Positions 25,502 to 34,069 of a stretch of DNA of 64,000 bases are shown piece after piece. This DNA is from Anaeromyxobacter sp. (GTDB taxonomy: Bacteria > Myxococcota > Myxococcia > Myxococcales > Anaeromyxobacteraceae). Positions within the stretch are counted from its first letter, which is position 1, and each line of letters begins with the position of its first letter. Location of the stretch: the NCBI GenBank assembly GCA_016718565.1, contig JADKCZ010000005.1:595916-659915 (forward strand), in the 5' to 3' direction. The notes below the pieces were generated by a model, which saw only the letters and a program-made list of their open reading frames with translations, made no database searches and was not told where the DNA came from. The position numbers were made by a program, and so were the translations under genes.

Positions 25502-26154
25502 GGGCCGCCCCCCGGCGGCCGCGGCAGCAGGCGCGCGCGGCCGGCGAAGGCGCGCGCCCAGGCCGCGCCGAGCGCCCGCTCCTCGGCCGGGATGCGCACC
25601 GAGAGCAGCGCCGCGTTGCCCAGGGTGAACAGCGCCGCGGTGAGGAGCGCCCCGCCCACCAGCGGGACGGCCGCCAGCTCCAGCACCACCGCCAGGTAGT
25701 TGGGGTGCCGGACGAAGCGGTAGGGGCCCCCGGTCACCGGCGGCGCGTCCGGCAGCACCACCACCCGGGTGGTCCAGCGGCCGCCCAGCGTCGTCACCGC
25801 CCACCAGCGCAGCCCCTGGGCCAGCAGCGCCGCCGCCAGCGCCGCCAGCGAGGCGCCCATCGGCCAGGCCCGCGGCCAGAGCAGCGGCTCGGCGGCGCAG
25901 GCCACCAGGAAGGCGGCGTGGAAGAGCACCATGGCCGGGTAGTGGCCGCGCCCGGCCTCCACCCCGCCGGCGGCCAGGGCCCGCCGGGCGTTGCGATTGG
26001 AGATCACCAGCTCCACCCCCCGCTCCACGGCCAGCAGCGCCAGCGCGCCGAGGAGCAGCGCGGTGGGCCAGGGGAGGCCGGCCGGGCCGGTGGCGCCGGG
26101 GCCCGGCGGCGCCGCCGCGGCCAGGGGCGCGGCCACGGTGGCCAGGGGCGTCAC
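25498..26154 (-). CDS. ICMT-like membrane methyltransferase
   Basis: Isoprenylcysteine carboxyl methyltransferase-family protein of about 218 residues with several membrane helices. The SAM-binding C-terminal motif GGPYRFVRHPNYLAVVLE is clear, as is RGVELVISNRNARRAL near the N-terminus. Such proteins next to type III polyketide synthases (B. subtilis BpsB/YpbQ) methylate alkylpyrones or alkylresorcinols. Two GTG codons are adjacent (26155-26157 and 26152-26154); the second forms the GTGA overlap with the PKS stop that is repeated throughout this operon, so I chose it. Confidence 0.85.
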   Translation of the reverse strand: MTPLATVAAPLAAAAPPGPGATGPAGLPWPTALLLGALALLAVERGVELVISNRNARRALAAGGVEAGRGHYPAMVLFHAAFLVACAAEPLLWPRAWPMGASLAALAAALLAQGLRWWAVTTLGGRWTTRVVVLPDAPPVTGGPYRFVRHPNYLAVVLELAAVPLVGGALLTAALFTLGNAALLSVRIPAEERALGAAWARAFAGRARLLPRPPGGGP

Positions 26155-27242
26155 CACCGGAGCAGCACCAGCTCGGCGGCGAAGCCGGGCCCCATGGCCG
26201 CCAGCAGCCCCAGGTCGCCGGGGCGCGCCTCACCGGCGGCCAGGTGATCGGCCAGCACGAAGAGCACCGAGGCGGAGGAGAGGTTGCCCACCTCCCGGAG
26301 CGAGGCGTAGCTGCGCGCCAGCGCCGCCTCCGGCAGCCCCAGGCCGGCGCGGAAGGCCTCCAGCACCTTCGGGCCACCGGTGTGGGCGATCCAGTGCCGG
26401 ACGTCGCCGCGGGCCAGGCCGTGGGCGCCGAGGAAGGCGTCGACGTCGCCGCCGACGTGCCGCTCCACCACCTCGGGGACCTTGGCCGAGAGGACGATCT
26501 TGAAGCCGGAGTCCACCACGTCCCAGCCCATGACCCACTCGGTGTCCGGGTAGAAGACCGAGCGCGTGTCAATCACCCTGGGTGAACCCGGCGCCCCGGG
26601 CGAGGCCGGCCGCGGCGGCCGGGCCCCGCCGCCCAGGACCACCGCGGCGGCGCCGTCGCCGAACAGGCCGGTGGCCACCACGTTGGGGATGGAGAGGTCC
26701 TCCGGCTGCAGGGTGAGCGAGCAGAGCTCCACCGAGAGCAGCACCGCCACCTCGCCGGGGAAGGCCCGCAGGGCGTCGGAGGCCCGCGCCAGGCCGGCCG
26801 CCCCCGCCAGGCAGCCCAGGCCGAAGATGGGGGTGCGCTTCACCGACGGCTTCATGCCGAGCCGGTTCATCAGGCGCGCCTCGAGCGACGGCGTGGCCAG
26901 GCCGGTCACGGTGACGAAGAAGAGGTGGTCGACGTCGCGCGGCTCCAGCCCGGCCCTGGCCAGGCCGTCGCGCAGCGCCGCCTCGCCCACCTCCAGGCCC
27001 ACCCGGATGAAGGCGTCGTTGCGGGCGCCCAGCCCGCGCAGCCCGGCGTACTCGGCGAGCGGCAAGGCCAGGTGGCGCCCTTGCACCAGCGCGGCCCGGT
27101 GGATCTGGGCCAGCCGCTCGGGGTTGAAGTGCTGGCGTGACCAGAAGGCGGAGAGCGCGGCGGTGAGGGTCTCCTGGTCGGCGAAGTGGGGCGGCAGGGC
27201 CAGGCCGACGGAGAGGATCTCGGGGTGCGGGGTGCTGGTCAG
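26151..27242 (-). CDS. Type III polyketide synthase (chalcone/stilbene synthase family)
   Basis: Makes alkylresorcinols or alkylpyrones by extending an acyl starter with malonyl-CoA; about 363 residues, the family length. The Cys-His-Asn triad is intact: Cys144 in FGLGCLAGAAG, His287 in WIAHTGGPKV and Asn320 in REVGNLSSAS. GDGAAAVVLGGG is the usual C-terminal-half motif. No ATG, GTG or TTG fits the N-terminus (TSTPHPEILSVGLALPP); a CTG at 27240-27242 with GGAG six bases upstream is the best start. It is the first gene of a five-gene operon whose acyl-AMP ligase and ACP suggest the starter arrives on ACP. Confidence 0.88.
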   Translation of the reverse strand: MTSTPHPEILSVGLALPPHFADQETLTAALSAFWSRQHFNPERLAQIHRAALVQGRHLALPLAEYAGLRGLGARNDAFIRVGLEVGEAALRDGLARAGLEPRDVDHLFFVTVTGLATPSLEARLMNRLGMKPSVKRTPIFGLGCLAGAAGLARASDALRAFPGEVAVLLSVELCSLTLQPEDLSIPNVVATGLFGDGAAAVVLGGGARPPRPASPGAPGSPRVIDTRSVFYPDTEWVMGWDVVDSGFKIVLSAKVPEVVERHVGGDVDAFLGAHGLARGDVRHWIAHTGGPKVLEAFRAGLGLPEAALARSYASLREVGNLSSASVLFVLADHLAAGEARPGDLGLLAAMGPGFAAELVLLRW

Positions 27243-27435
27243 GGAACGCTCCGGTGGTGTGCAGCAGGGATGGCGCGAACCGACCTGGACCGCAAGCGGA
27301 CACCTGGCCGCCGCCGGATCGGACCCATCCGGGCGGGGGGAAAGTTGAGGGACGCCCCGCGCGTGACTGGTCCGCCGGCCCGCCCGGCCGCACAGCACGG
27401 GGGCGCCGCGTCCGGCGCCAGGAGGAGGAGCGTCC

Positions 27436-28098
27436 ATGTCTCGTGCCAGCAAGCTTGCGACGGGGGTGGTGGTCTCGGTGGTGCTGGCCGGCGTGGCCCT
27501 GGGGGCGCCGCCGGACGCCGACATGGGCTTCTTCGTCACCAGCGTGGGCTCCGGCAAGGGCGCCGACCTGGGCGGGCTGGCGGGCGCCGACGCCCACTGC
27601 CAGGCGCTGGCCGCCGCGGCCGGCTCCAAGCGCACCGGCTGGCGCGCCTACCTGAGCACCACCGCGCCGGGCGGGGCGGCCGGGGTGAACGCCCGCGATC
27701 GCATCGGCCCGGGCCCGTGGCGCAACGCCCGGGGCGTGGTGGTGGCCAGGACCGTGGACGAGCTGCACTCGCCCGCCACCAACCTCACCAAGCAGACCGC
27801 GCTCACCGAGAAGGGCGAGGCGGTGAGCGGCCGGGGCGATCCGGTCAACCAGCACGACATGCTCACCGGCTCGGACCCGGGCGGCCTCTACTCGACGGCC
27901 GGCGGCGACACCACCTGCGCCAACTGGACCAGCAGCGGCGAGGGCTCCGCCATCGTCGGCCACCACGACCGGATCGGCCTGGCGGACACCCGCCACATGA
28001 CCTCCTGGAACTCCTCGCACGGCTCGCGCGGGTGCAGCCAGGAGGCGCTGAAGGGGACCGGCGGGGCCGGCCTCTTCTACTGCTTCGCAGAGCGCTGA
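27436..28098 (+). CDS. Secreted DUF1554/endostatin-like (C-type lectin fold) protein
   Basis: Exported protein of 220 residues. A signal peptide (about residues 1-23, ending VALGA) precedes GFFVTSVGSGKGADLGGLAGADAHC, the pattern of DUF1554/endostatin-like domains, with later conserved DTTCANWTSSGEG and a final Cys pair (GCSQEA, LFYCFAER). Four cysteines probably form two disulfides. ATG at 27436 has a strong purine-rich ribosome site (AGGAGGAGGAG). It is a single gene divergent from the polyketide operon; binding partner and role are unknown. Confidence 0.75.
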   Translation: MSRASKLATGVVVSVVLAGVALGAPPDADMGFFVTSVGSGKGADLGGLAGADAHCQALAAAAGSKRTGWRAYLSTTAPGGAAGVNARDRIGPGPWRNARGVVVARTVDELHSPATNLTKQTALTEKGEAVSGRGDPVNQHDMLTGSDPGGLYSTAGGDTTCANWTSSGEGSAIVGHHDRIGLADTRHMTSWNSSHGSRGCSQEALKGTGGAGLFYCFAER

Positions 28099-28205
28099 GG
28101 CGCCGCGGCGCCCCCTCCCGGCCGCCGGGGGCGGGGCGGCGACCTGCCGCGCCCCGACCCGGTCGGACAGCGCGTCGCACCCCGCCGGCCAGGATGGGCT
28201 GGCGC

Positions 28206-28233
28206 TTGCCTTGCACCGATCAGGTCTTACGCT
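28206..28233 (+). promoter_or_regulatory. Candidate promoter giving a leaderless clpB mRNA
   Basis: TTGCCT (28206-28211), a 16-base spacer and TACGCT (28228-28233) lie 6 bases before the clpB ATG at 28240. No Shine-Dalgarno sequence precedes the ATG. Predicted transcription would start at or within one base of the ATG. No sigma-32 or CIRCE element is seen. Confidence 0.4.
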
Positions 28234-28239
28234 GCATCC

Positions 28240-30861
28240 ATGCGACCCGACCGGTTCACCACCAAGGCCCAGGAAGCCCTGCACGACGCCCAGACCGAGG
28301 CGCGCCGCCGCGACCACCAGGCGGTGGACGTGGAGCACCTGGCGCTGGCGCTGCTGGCCCAGCAGGACGGGCTGGCCCGCCCGCTGCTCGACAAGATCGG
28401 CGCCGACGCGCGGGTGGTGGGCGCGCGCCTGGAGGACGAGCTGCGCACCCTGCCCCAGGTGCAGGGAGGCGAGCAGCACCTGGCGCAGCGGCTGGCCAAG
28501 CTGCTCGATCGGGCCGACGACGAGGCCAAGCGGCTCAAGGACGAGTACGTCTCCTCGGAGCACCTGCTGGTGGCGGCGGCCCAGGACAAGGGCGGCGCCG
28601 GCCAGGCGCTGCGCGGCGCCGGCGCCACCCCGGAGCGGATCCTGGGGGCCTTGAAGGAGCTGCGCGGCGGCGCCCGCGTCACCTCGCAGGAGGCCGAGAG
28701 CCAGTACCGCTCGCTCGACAAGTACGCCAAGGACCTGACCGCGCTGGCGCGGGCCGGCAAGCTCGACCCGGTCATCGGGCGCGACGACGAGATCCGGCGG
28801 GTCATCCAGATCCTGTCGCGCCGCACCAAGAACAACCCGGTGCTGGTGGGCGACCCCGGCGTGGGCAAGACCGCCATCGCCGAGGGGCTGGCCCGGCGCA
28901 TCTCCGACGGGGACGTGCCCGAGGGGCTGAAGGGCAAGCGGCTCCTCTCGCTCGACCTGGCCTCGATGGTGGCCGGGGCCAAGTTCCGCGGCGAGTTCGA
29001 GGAGCGGCTCAAGGGCGTGCTCAAGGAGGTCATCGCCTCCGAGGGCGAGATCATCCTCTTCATCGACGAGCTGCACACCATCGTGGGCGCCGGCGCGGCC
29101 GAGGGGGCCATGGACGCCGGCAACATGCTCAAGCCGGCGCTGGCCCGCGGCGAGCTGCACGCCATCGGCGCCACCACCGTGGACGAGTACCGCAAGCACG
29201 TGGAGAAGGACCCGGCCCTGGAGCGGCGCTTCCAGCCGGTCTTCATCGGCGAGCCCTCGGTGGCCGACACCATCTCCATCCTGCGCGGCCTGAAGGACCG
29301 CTACGAGCTGCACCACAAGGTGCGCATCCAGGACGCGGCGCTGGTGGACGCGGCCCGCCTCTCCCACCGCTACATCGCCGACCGCTTCCTGCCCGACAAG
29401 GCCATCGACCTCATCGACGAGGCGGCCAGCCGGCTGCGCATCGAGATCGACTCCATGCCCACCGAGGTGGACGAGGTGCGCCGCCGCATCGGCCAGCTGG
29501 AGATCGAGCGGCAGGGGCTGCAGAAGGAGCAGGACGAGGGGAGCCGGGCCCGCCTGGCCGCGGCCGAGCAGGAGCTGGCGCAGCGCAACGAGGAGTTCGC
29601 CCGGCTCAAGAGCCGCTGGGACTCCGAGAAGGGGGTCATCAAGGAGCTCTCCGACGCCCGCGCCGTGATGGACTCCCTGCGGGCGGAGCAGGAGAAGGCC
29701 GAGCGGGCCGCCGACTTCCAGCGGGCCGCCGAGCTCAAGTTCGGCAAGCTGCCGCAGGCGCAGGCCGTGGTGGACCGCGCCCAGGCGCGCCTGGCCGAGC
29801 TGCAGCGCGACGGGGCCATGCTCAAGGAGGAGGTCACCCCGGAGGAGATCGCCAAGGTGGTCTCGACCTGGACCCGCATCCCGGTGGCCCGGCTGCTGGA
29901 GGGCGAGGTGGAGAAGCTGCTCGGCATGGAGGCGCGGCTGGAGCGGCGCGTCATCGGGCAGGACGAGGCGCTGCACGCCGTCTCCAGCGCGGTGCGGCGC
30001 GCCCGCTCCGGCCTGCAGGACCCCAACCGGCCCATCGGCTCCTTCATCTTCCTGGGCCCCACCGGCGTGGGCAAGACCGAGACCGCCCGGGCCCTGGCCG
30101 AGTTCCTCTTCGACGACGAGGCGTCGCTCATCCGGCTCGACATGAGCGAGTACATGGAGAAGCACGCCGTGGCGCGGCTCATCGGCGCGCCCCCCGGCTA
30201 CGTGGGCTACGACGAGGGCGGGCAGCTCACCGAGGCGGTGCGGCGGCGCCCCTACGCCGTGATCCTCTTCGACGAGATCGAGAAGGCCCACCGCGACGTC
30301 TTCAACGTGCTGCTCCAGATCCTGGACGACGGCCGCCTCACCGACGGCCAGGGGCGCACCGTGGACTTCCGCAACACGGTGGTCATCATGACCTCCAACC
30401 TCGGCTCGGCCGAGATCCAGCGGCTGGCCAGCCGCCCCAACGCGGACCTGAACCAGGTGCGCGAGGCGGCCCTGGAGATCCTGCGCGCCGAGTTCCGGCC
30501 CGAGTTCCTCAACCGCGTGGACGAGACGGTGGTCTTCCGGCCGCTGGGGCGGGAGGAGGTCGGCCGCATCGTGGAGATCCAGCTCGGCCGGCTGCGCGCG
30601 CTGCTGGCGGAGCGGCAGCTCACCGTCGAGCTCTCCGAGGCGGCCCGCGAGGCCATCGCCGACGCGGGGTACGACCCGCTCTACGGGGCCCGCCCCCTCA
30701 AGCGCGCCCTGCAGCGGCTGGTGCAGGACCCGCTGGCCACCAAGCTGCTGCGCGGCGAGTTCAAGGCCGGCGACCACGTGGTGGTCGACGAGGGCCCGGA
30801 CGGCGGCGTGCGGTTCACCAAGGGCCAGCGCCCGGCGGAGGCGGCGGCGGTGGTGCACTGA
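28240..30861 (+). CDS. clpB: Chaperone ClpB (protein disaggregase)
   Basis: Hexameric AAA+ disaggregase of 873 residues that works with DnaK to dissolve aggregates; length fits ClpB. The N-domain (1-145) starts RPDRFTTKAQEALHDAQ. NBD1 has Walker A GDPGVGKT and Walker B IILFIDELHT. A coiled-coil middle domain of about 125 residues (near 400-525) is rich in Glu/Arg and contains WDSEKGVIKEL, which separates ClpB from ClpA/ClpC. NBD2 has GPTGVGKTE, the pore loop GAPPGYVGYDEGG and VILFDEIEKAH. The plus-strand start at 28240 lacks a ribosome-binding site. Confidence 0.96.
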   Translation: MRPDRFTTKAQEALHDAQTEARRRDHQAVDVEHLALALLAQQDGLARPLLDKIGADARVVGARLEDELRTLPQVQGGEQHLAQRLAKLLDRADDEAKRLKDEYVSSEHLLVAAAQDKGGAGQALRGAGATPERILGALKELRGGARVTSQEAESQYRSLDKYAKDLTALARAGKLDPVIGRDDEIRRVIQILSRRTKNNPVLVGDPGVGKTAIAEGLARRISDGDVPEGLKGKRLLSLDLASMVAGAKFRGEFEERLKGVLKEVIASEGEIILFIDELHTIVGAGAAEGAMDAGNMLKPALARGELHAIGATTVDEYRKHVEKDPALERRFQPVFIGEPSVADTISILRGLKDRYELHHKVRIQDAALVDAARLSHRYIADRFLPDKAIDLIDEAASRLRIEIDSMPTEVDEVRRRIGQLEIERQGLQKEQDEGSRARLAAAEQELAQRNEEFARLKSRWDSEKGVIKELSDARAVMDSLRAEQEKAERAADFQRAAELKFGKLPQAQAVVDRAQARLAELQRDGAMLKEEVTPEEIAKVVSTWTRIPVARLLEGEVEKLLGMEARLERRVIGQDEALHAVSSAVRRARSGLQDPNRPIGSFIFLGPTGVGKTETARALAEFLFDDEASLIRLDMSEYMEKHAVARLIGAPPGYVGYDEGGQLTEAVRRRPYAVILFDEIEKAHRDVFNVLLQILDDGRLTDGQGRTVDFRNTVVIMTSNLGSAEIQRLASRPNADLNQVREAALEILRAEFRPEFLNRVDETVVFRPLGREEVGRIVEIQLGRLRALLAERQLTVELSEAAREAIADAGYDPLYGARPLKRALQRLVQDPLATKLLRGEFKAGDHVVVDEGPDGGVRFTKGQRPAEAAAVVH

Positions 30862-30890
30862 GCGGCGGTCGGTGTAGGTAGACCCTGCCG

Positions 30891-31802
30891 GTGTCCACCC
30901 CGCTCCTCACCCTCGCCCTCGCCGCCGCGCTGGCGCTGGCCGCCCCGGCCGGCGCGAGCCCTGCGGCGCCCGCGGCCCCGGAGCCCCCCGCCGCCGCCCC
31001 CCCCTCCGTGGAGGAGGCCGTCGCCGCCGCCCTGGCGGCCCGCCCCCCGGCCGGCGGCCCGCGCGCCGTGGCCGCCACCGCCCCCCTGCTGGGCGCGCGG
31101 TACGAGGGCTCCCCGCTCGGCGAGGGGGCCGGGCCCGACCCGGACCCGCGCTTCCGGCTCGACGCCTTCGACTGCCTCACCTTCGCCGAGACGGCGCTGG
31201 CGCTCGGCAGCAGCGCCACCCTGGCCGAGGCGCGCCGGGCCCTCGACGACCTGCGCTACGCCGACGGCCGTCCGACGCAGGCGGGGCGCAACCACGAGGT
31301 GCTCTCGCAGTGGCTGCCCGCCAACCTGGCCAAGGGCTGGCTCGCCCCCGCCTCCCGCGCCGTGGCCGGCGACCTCACGGTGGTGGCCGAGGTGCGGTAC
31401 GACCCGGCCCGCTGGAGCCGGCTGGCCGCGGCCGGCCACCGGCTGCCCGGGGTGCCGCGCGCCAGGCTGCCGGAGGGGCGCTTCGAGGTGGAGGTGGTGC
31501 CGGTGGCGGCGCTGGCGGCCGCGGCGCGGCGGCTCGAGGCCGGCACGCTGGCCTTCGTGGTCCGCCAGGACCGCGACGACTTCGTCACCCGCGTCTCGCA
31601 CGTGGGGCTGGTGGTGGTGCGGCGGGGCCAGCGGCTGGTGCGCCACGCCAGCCGGCGCCCCAGCCTGCAGCTGGTGGTGGAGGAGCCGCTGGAGCGGTTC
31701 GTGGCCCGGCAGCAGCTGGGGTCGCCGCGCCCCCTCACCGGCCTGGCGCTCTTCACCCTGCGGGACGCCTCGGCGCGCGTCCGGTCGCTCCCGGCCAGGT
31801 GA
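30891..31802 (+). CDS. Exported DUF1460 (NlpC/P60-like amidase) protein
   Basis: Protein of 303 residues with a signal peptide (about 1-22, ending PAGAS) and a Pro/Ala-rich spacer. The DUF1460 features are the nucleophile block DAFDCLTFAETALAL, YADGRPTQAGRNHEVLSQWLPAN, and the histidine block VSHVGLVVV. Members are papain-like N-acetylmuramoyl-L-alanine amidase relatives, so a periplasmic peptidoglycan-fragment hydrolase is likely. GTG at 30891 is used, 29 bases after clpB; co-transcription is possible but functionally unexplained. Confidence 0.75.
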   Translation: MSTPLLTLALAAALALAAPAGASPAAPAAPEPPAAAPPSVEEAVAAALAARPPAGGPRAVAATAPLLGARYEGSPLGEGAGPDPDPRFRLDAFDCLTFAETALALGSSATLAEARRALDDLRYADGRPTQAGRNHEVLSQWLPANLAKGWLAPASRAVAGDLTVVAEVRYDPARWSRLAAAGHRLPGVPRARLPEGRFEVEVVPVAALAAAARRLEAGTLAFVVRQDRDDFVTRVSHVGLVVVRRGQRLVRHASRRPSLQLVVEEPLERFVARQQLGSPRPLTGLALFTLRDASARVRSLPAR

Positions 31803-31890
31803 GCGTCCGCCCGGCTCCCCGCCACCCCGATATCGCCCCTTCCGGGCCGTCACGTTCGTCACGGAAGTGGTGCCGGACCCTCCCTGTTCC

Positions 31891-31920
31891 TTGACCGGAG
31901 CCTCACTTCCCACGAAATAG
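31891..31920 (+). promoter_or_regulatory. Candidate promoter of the efflux operon
   Basis: TTGACC (31891-31896) is a good -35. A weak AT-rich -10 (AAATAG, 31915-31920) follows after 18 bases, in an otherwise GC-rich stretch 38 bases before the Yip1-like gene start. Confidence 0.35.
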
Positions 31921-31958
31921 CCCGGCGCCGGCCGCGTACGGCCCACGAGCTCACCGAC

Positions 31959-32687
31959 ATGTCCCCCACAGACCTCTCCGAAGACGGCTCCGTCCTCGTG
32001 GCCACGCTCACCTCGCCCGAGCGTGGCCTCGCCTCCGCGGCAGCACGCCGCCGCAGCCTCACCGCCCTCCTGGTGGCCACGGCGGCCTCGCTGGCGCTGG
32101 CCCTGGTGGCCGTGCCGCGCCTGGACTTCGCGGGCGAGGGCGGCCCGGTCGGCCCCGAGGCGGCCACCATGACCCAGCACCAGCTGGAGCAGGCCGCGGC
32201 GCAGGCCGCCAAGCTGGGGGCCATCGTGGGCTACGCCGGCGCCGGCTTCGGCCCGGCCTTCGCCATCCTGGGCACGGCGCTCTGCTGCTGGCTGGCCTTC
32301 AAGGTGGCCGGCACCAGGCCGGGCCTCAAGGCCACGGTGGCGGTCTCGGCCCACGCCCTGCTGCCGCTGGCGCTGGCGCAGCTCCTCACCCTGCCGGCGG
32401 TGCTGCTCAAGGCCCCGCTCACGGTGGCCGAGCTGCCGCGGCTCCTGCCCTCCAGCCTGGCGGCGCTGCTGCCCGACAAGGCCTCGCCGCTGCTGCTGGC
32501 GGCCGCCTCCTCGGTGGACCTCTTCACCCTCTGGGCGCTGGCGCTGCTGGTGGTCGGCATGGCCCAGGTGACCGGCGCCACCCGGCTGCGCTCCGCCACG
32601 GTGGTGGGGCTGCTCTTCGCCGCCCAGGTGGCCTTCCTCAGGCTCGCCCCCGCCGCCCTGGCCGCCGGCGGCAAGGGGGGCGCGTGA
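31959..32687 (+). CDS. Yip1-like membrane protein heading efflux operon
   Basis: Membrane protein of 242 residues with about five hydrophobic segments after a soluble N-terminal part. The TSPERGLA motif near residue 18 and the GYAGAGFGPAFAILGTALCCW and SSVDLFTLWALALLVVGMAQVTG segments match bacterial Yip1-domain proteins. The stop overlaps the start of the TolC-like gene by GTGA, so translation is coupled and the protein is probably part of the export system. Its molecular role in this family is unknown. Confidence 0.7.
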   Translation: MSPTDLSEDGSVLVATLTSPERGLASAAARRRSLTALLVATAASLALALVAVPRLDFAGEGGPVGPEAATMTQHQLEQAAAQAAKLGAIVGYAGAGFGPAFAILGTALCCWLAFKVAGTRPGLKATVAVSAHALLPLALAQLLTLPAVLLKAPLTVAELPRLLPSSLAALLPDKASPLLLAAASSVDLFTLWALALLVVGMAQVTGATRLRSATVVGLLFAAQVAFLRLAPAALAAGGKGGA

Positions 32688-34069
32688 CCCTCATGACCCG
32701 ATCCCCCCTCGCCCCCGCACGGCGCGCCGCCCGCAGCGCCGCGGCGCTCGCGGCGCTGCTGCTGGTGGCCGCGCCGGCCCGCGCCGCCGACGCGCCGCTC
32801 ACGCTCGACGACGCCCTGGCCCTGGCCGCCCGCGAGAGCCACGAGCTGGCCATCGCGCGCGCCGACGTGACGCTGTCCGGCGCCGACGCCCTGGGCAGCC
32901 TGCAGGGGCTCCTGCCGCGGCTCGACCTGACCTCCTCCGCCGGCCGCCAGTTCTTCGGCCCGGGCAGCCTCTCGCAGGTGGACCCCACCACCGGCCAGGT
33001 GGTGCCGGGCGGCGCCGCCGACTACGCCGCCTACTCGCTCGACCTCAGGCTCACCCAGCCGGTGGTGGACCTGGCCGCCTGGAGCCGCCGCGCCCAGGCC
33101 AGGGCCTCCGAGCGGGCCGCCACCCTGGGCCACGAGGAGACGCGCCTCACCGTGGCCTTCGACGTGATCCGCCGCTTCTACGAGGTGGTGAAGGCGGAGC
33201 GGACGCTGGCCGTGCTGGGCAAGGCGGCGGTGCGCAGCCAGGAGCTGCTGGACCGCTCCGAGGCCCTCTACACCGCGGGCCGGGCCCAGAAGGCCGACAC
33301 CGTGAGCGCCCGCGTCAACCTGGGCAACGACCGCATCGCGCTGCAGCAGGCCGAGACCCGGCTGGTGGTGGCCCGCGGCGAGCTGGCCAGGGCCATGGGC
33401 CAGCCGGGCGACCGGACCTTCGCCCTGGTGGCGCCGGCCGGGCTGGAGGGGCCGGCCCTGCCCGCGGGCGAGCCGCCCCCGCTGGAGCAGCTCCTGGCCA
33501 CCGCCCGCCGGCAGCGGCCCGGGCTGGCCGCCGTGGCCGCCCAGCTCGAGGCCGCCGACTCCGGCCTGTCGGCCGCCCGGGCCGCCTACTACCCCACCCT
33601 GGCCGCCCAGGCCTCCTACGGCCGGAGCGGCGTGGAGGCCGCCGGCAGCGGCGGCGTCTACGGCGACCCGAGCCGCAACTACAGCGCCTACGTCGGCCTG
33701 GCCCTCAGCTGGAACCTCTTCGCCGGCCGCGCCACCGACGCCGCCGCGGCTCGCGCCCAGGCCGGCGCCGACCGCACCAAGGCCACCGCCGGCCGCACCC
33801 TCGACGCCGCCGCCGGCGAGGTGTCCGGCGCCCGCGCCGCGGTGGTGGCCCTGACCCGCCAGGTGGCGCTCAGCGCCGAGAACCTGGCCGCCGCGGAGCA
33901 GGGGCTCTCCCTGGCCCGGCAGCGCCTCGAGGCCGGCCTGGCCTCGCAGCTCGAGGTGCGCGACGCCGCCCTGAAGCTCACGCAGGCCGAGCTCTCGCTC
34001 GTGCACGCCCGCATCGACCACGCCGTCGCGGCCGCCGATCTCAGCCGCGCCGTCGGAGGAGCCCTCTAG
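32684..34069 (+). CDS. TolC-family outer membrane efflux protein
   Basis: Outer membrane channel of about 461 residues. A signal peptide ends at PARAADA; the mature protein opens with LTLDDALALAARES, the classic TolC repeat start, and its second half begins with PGLAAVAAQLEAADSGLSAARAAYYPTLAAQ, with long Ala-rich helices and the closing NLAAAEQGLSLARQRLEAGLASQLEVRDA pattern. GTG at 32684 overlaps the previous stop; an ATG three codons later (32693) is an alternative. It links the HlyD-type adaptor and the MacB-like permeases to the outside. Confidence 0.9.
   Translation: MTLMTRSPLAPARRAARSAAALAALLLVAAPARAADAPLTLDDALALAARESHELAIARADVTLSGADALGSLQGLLPRLDLTSSAGRQFFGPGSLSQVDPTTGQVVPGGAADYAAYSLDLRLTQPVVDLAAWSRRAQARASERAATLGHEETRLTVAFDVIRRFYEVVKAERTLAVLGKAAVRSQELLDRSEALYTAGRAQKADTVSARVNLGNDRIALQQAETRLVVARGELARAMGQPGDRTFALVAPAGLEGPALPAGEPPPLEQLLATARRQRPGLAAVAAQLEAADSGLSAARAAYYPTLAAQASYGRSGVEAAGSGGVYGDPSRNYSAYVGLALSWNLFAGRATDAAAARAQAGADRTKATAGRTLDAAAGEVSGARAAVVALTRQVALSAENLAAAEQGLSLARQRLEAGLASQLEVRDAALKLTQAELSLVHARIDHAVAAADLSRAVGGAL

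Noticed and set aside
30870..30891. Leaderless promoter (TAGGTA) before the DUF1460 gene
   Set aside because: No -35 element at a suitable distance; the sequence falls at the end of clpB and read-through is simpler.
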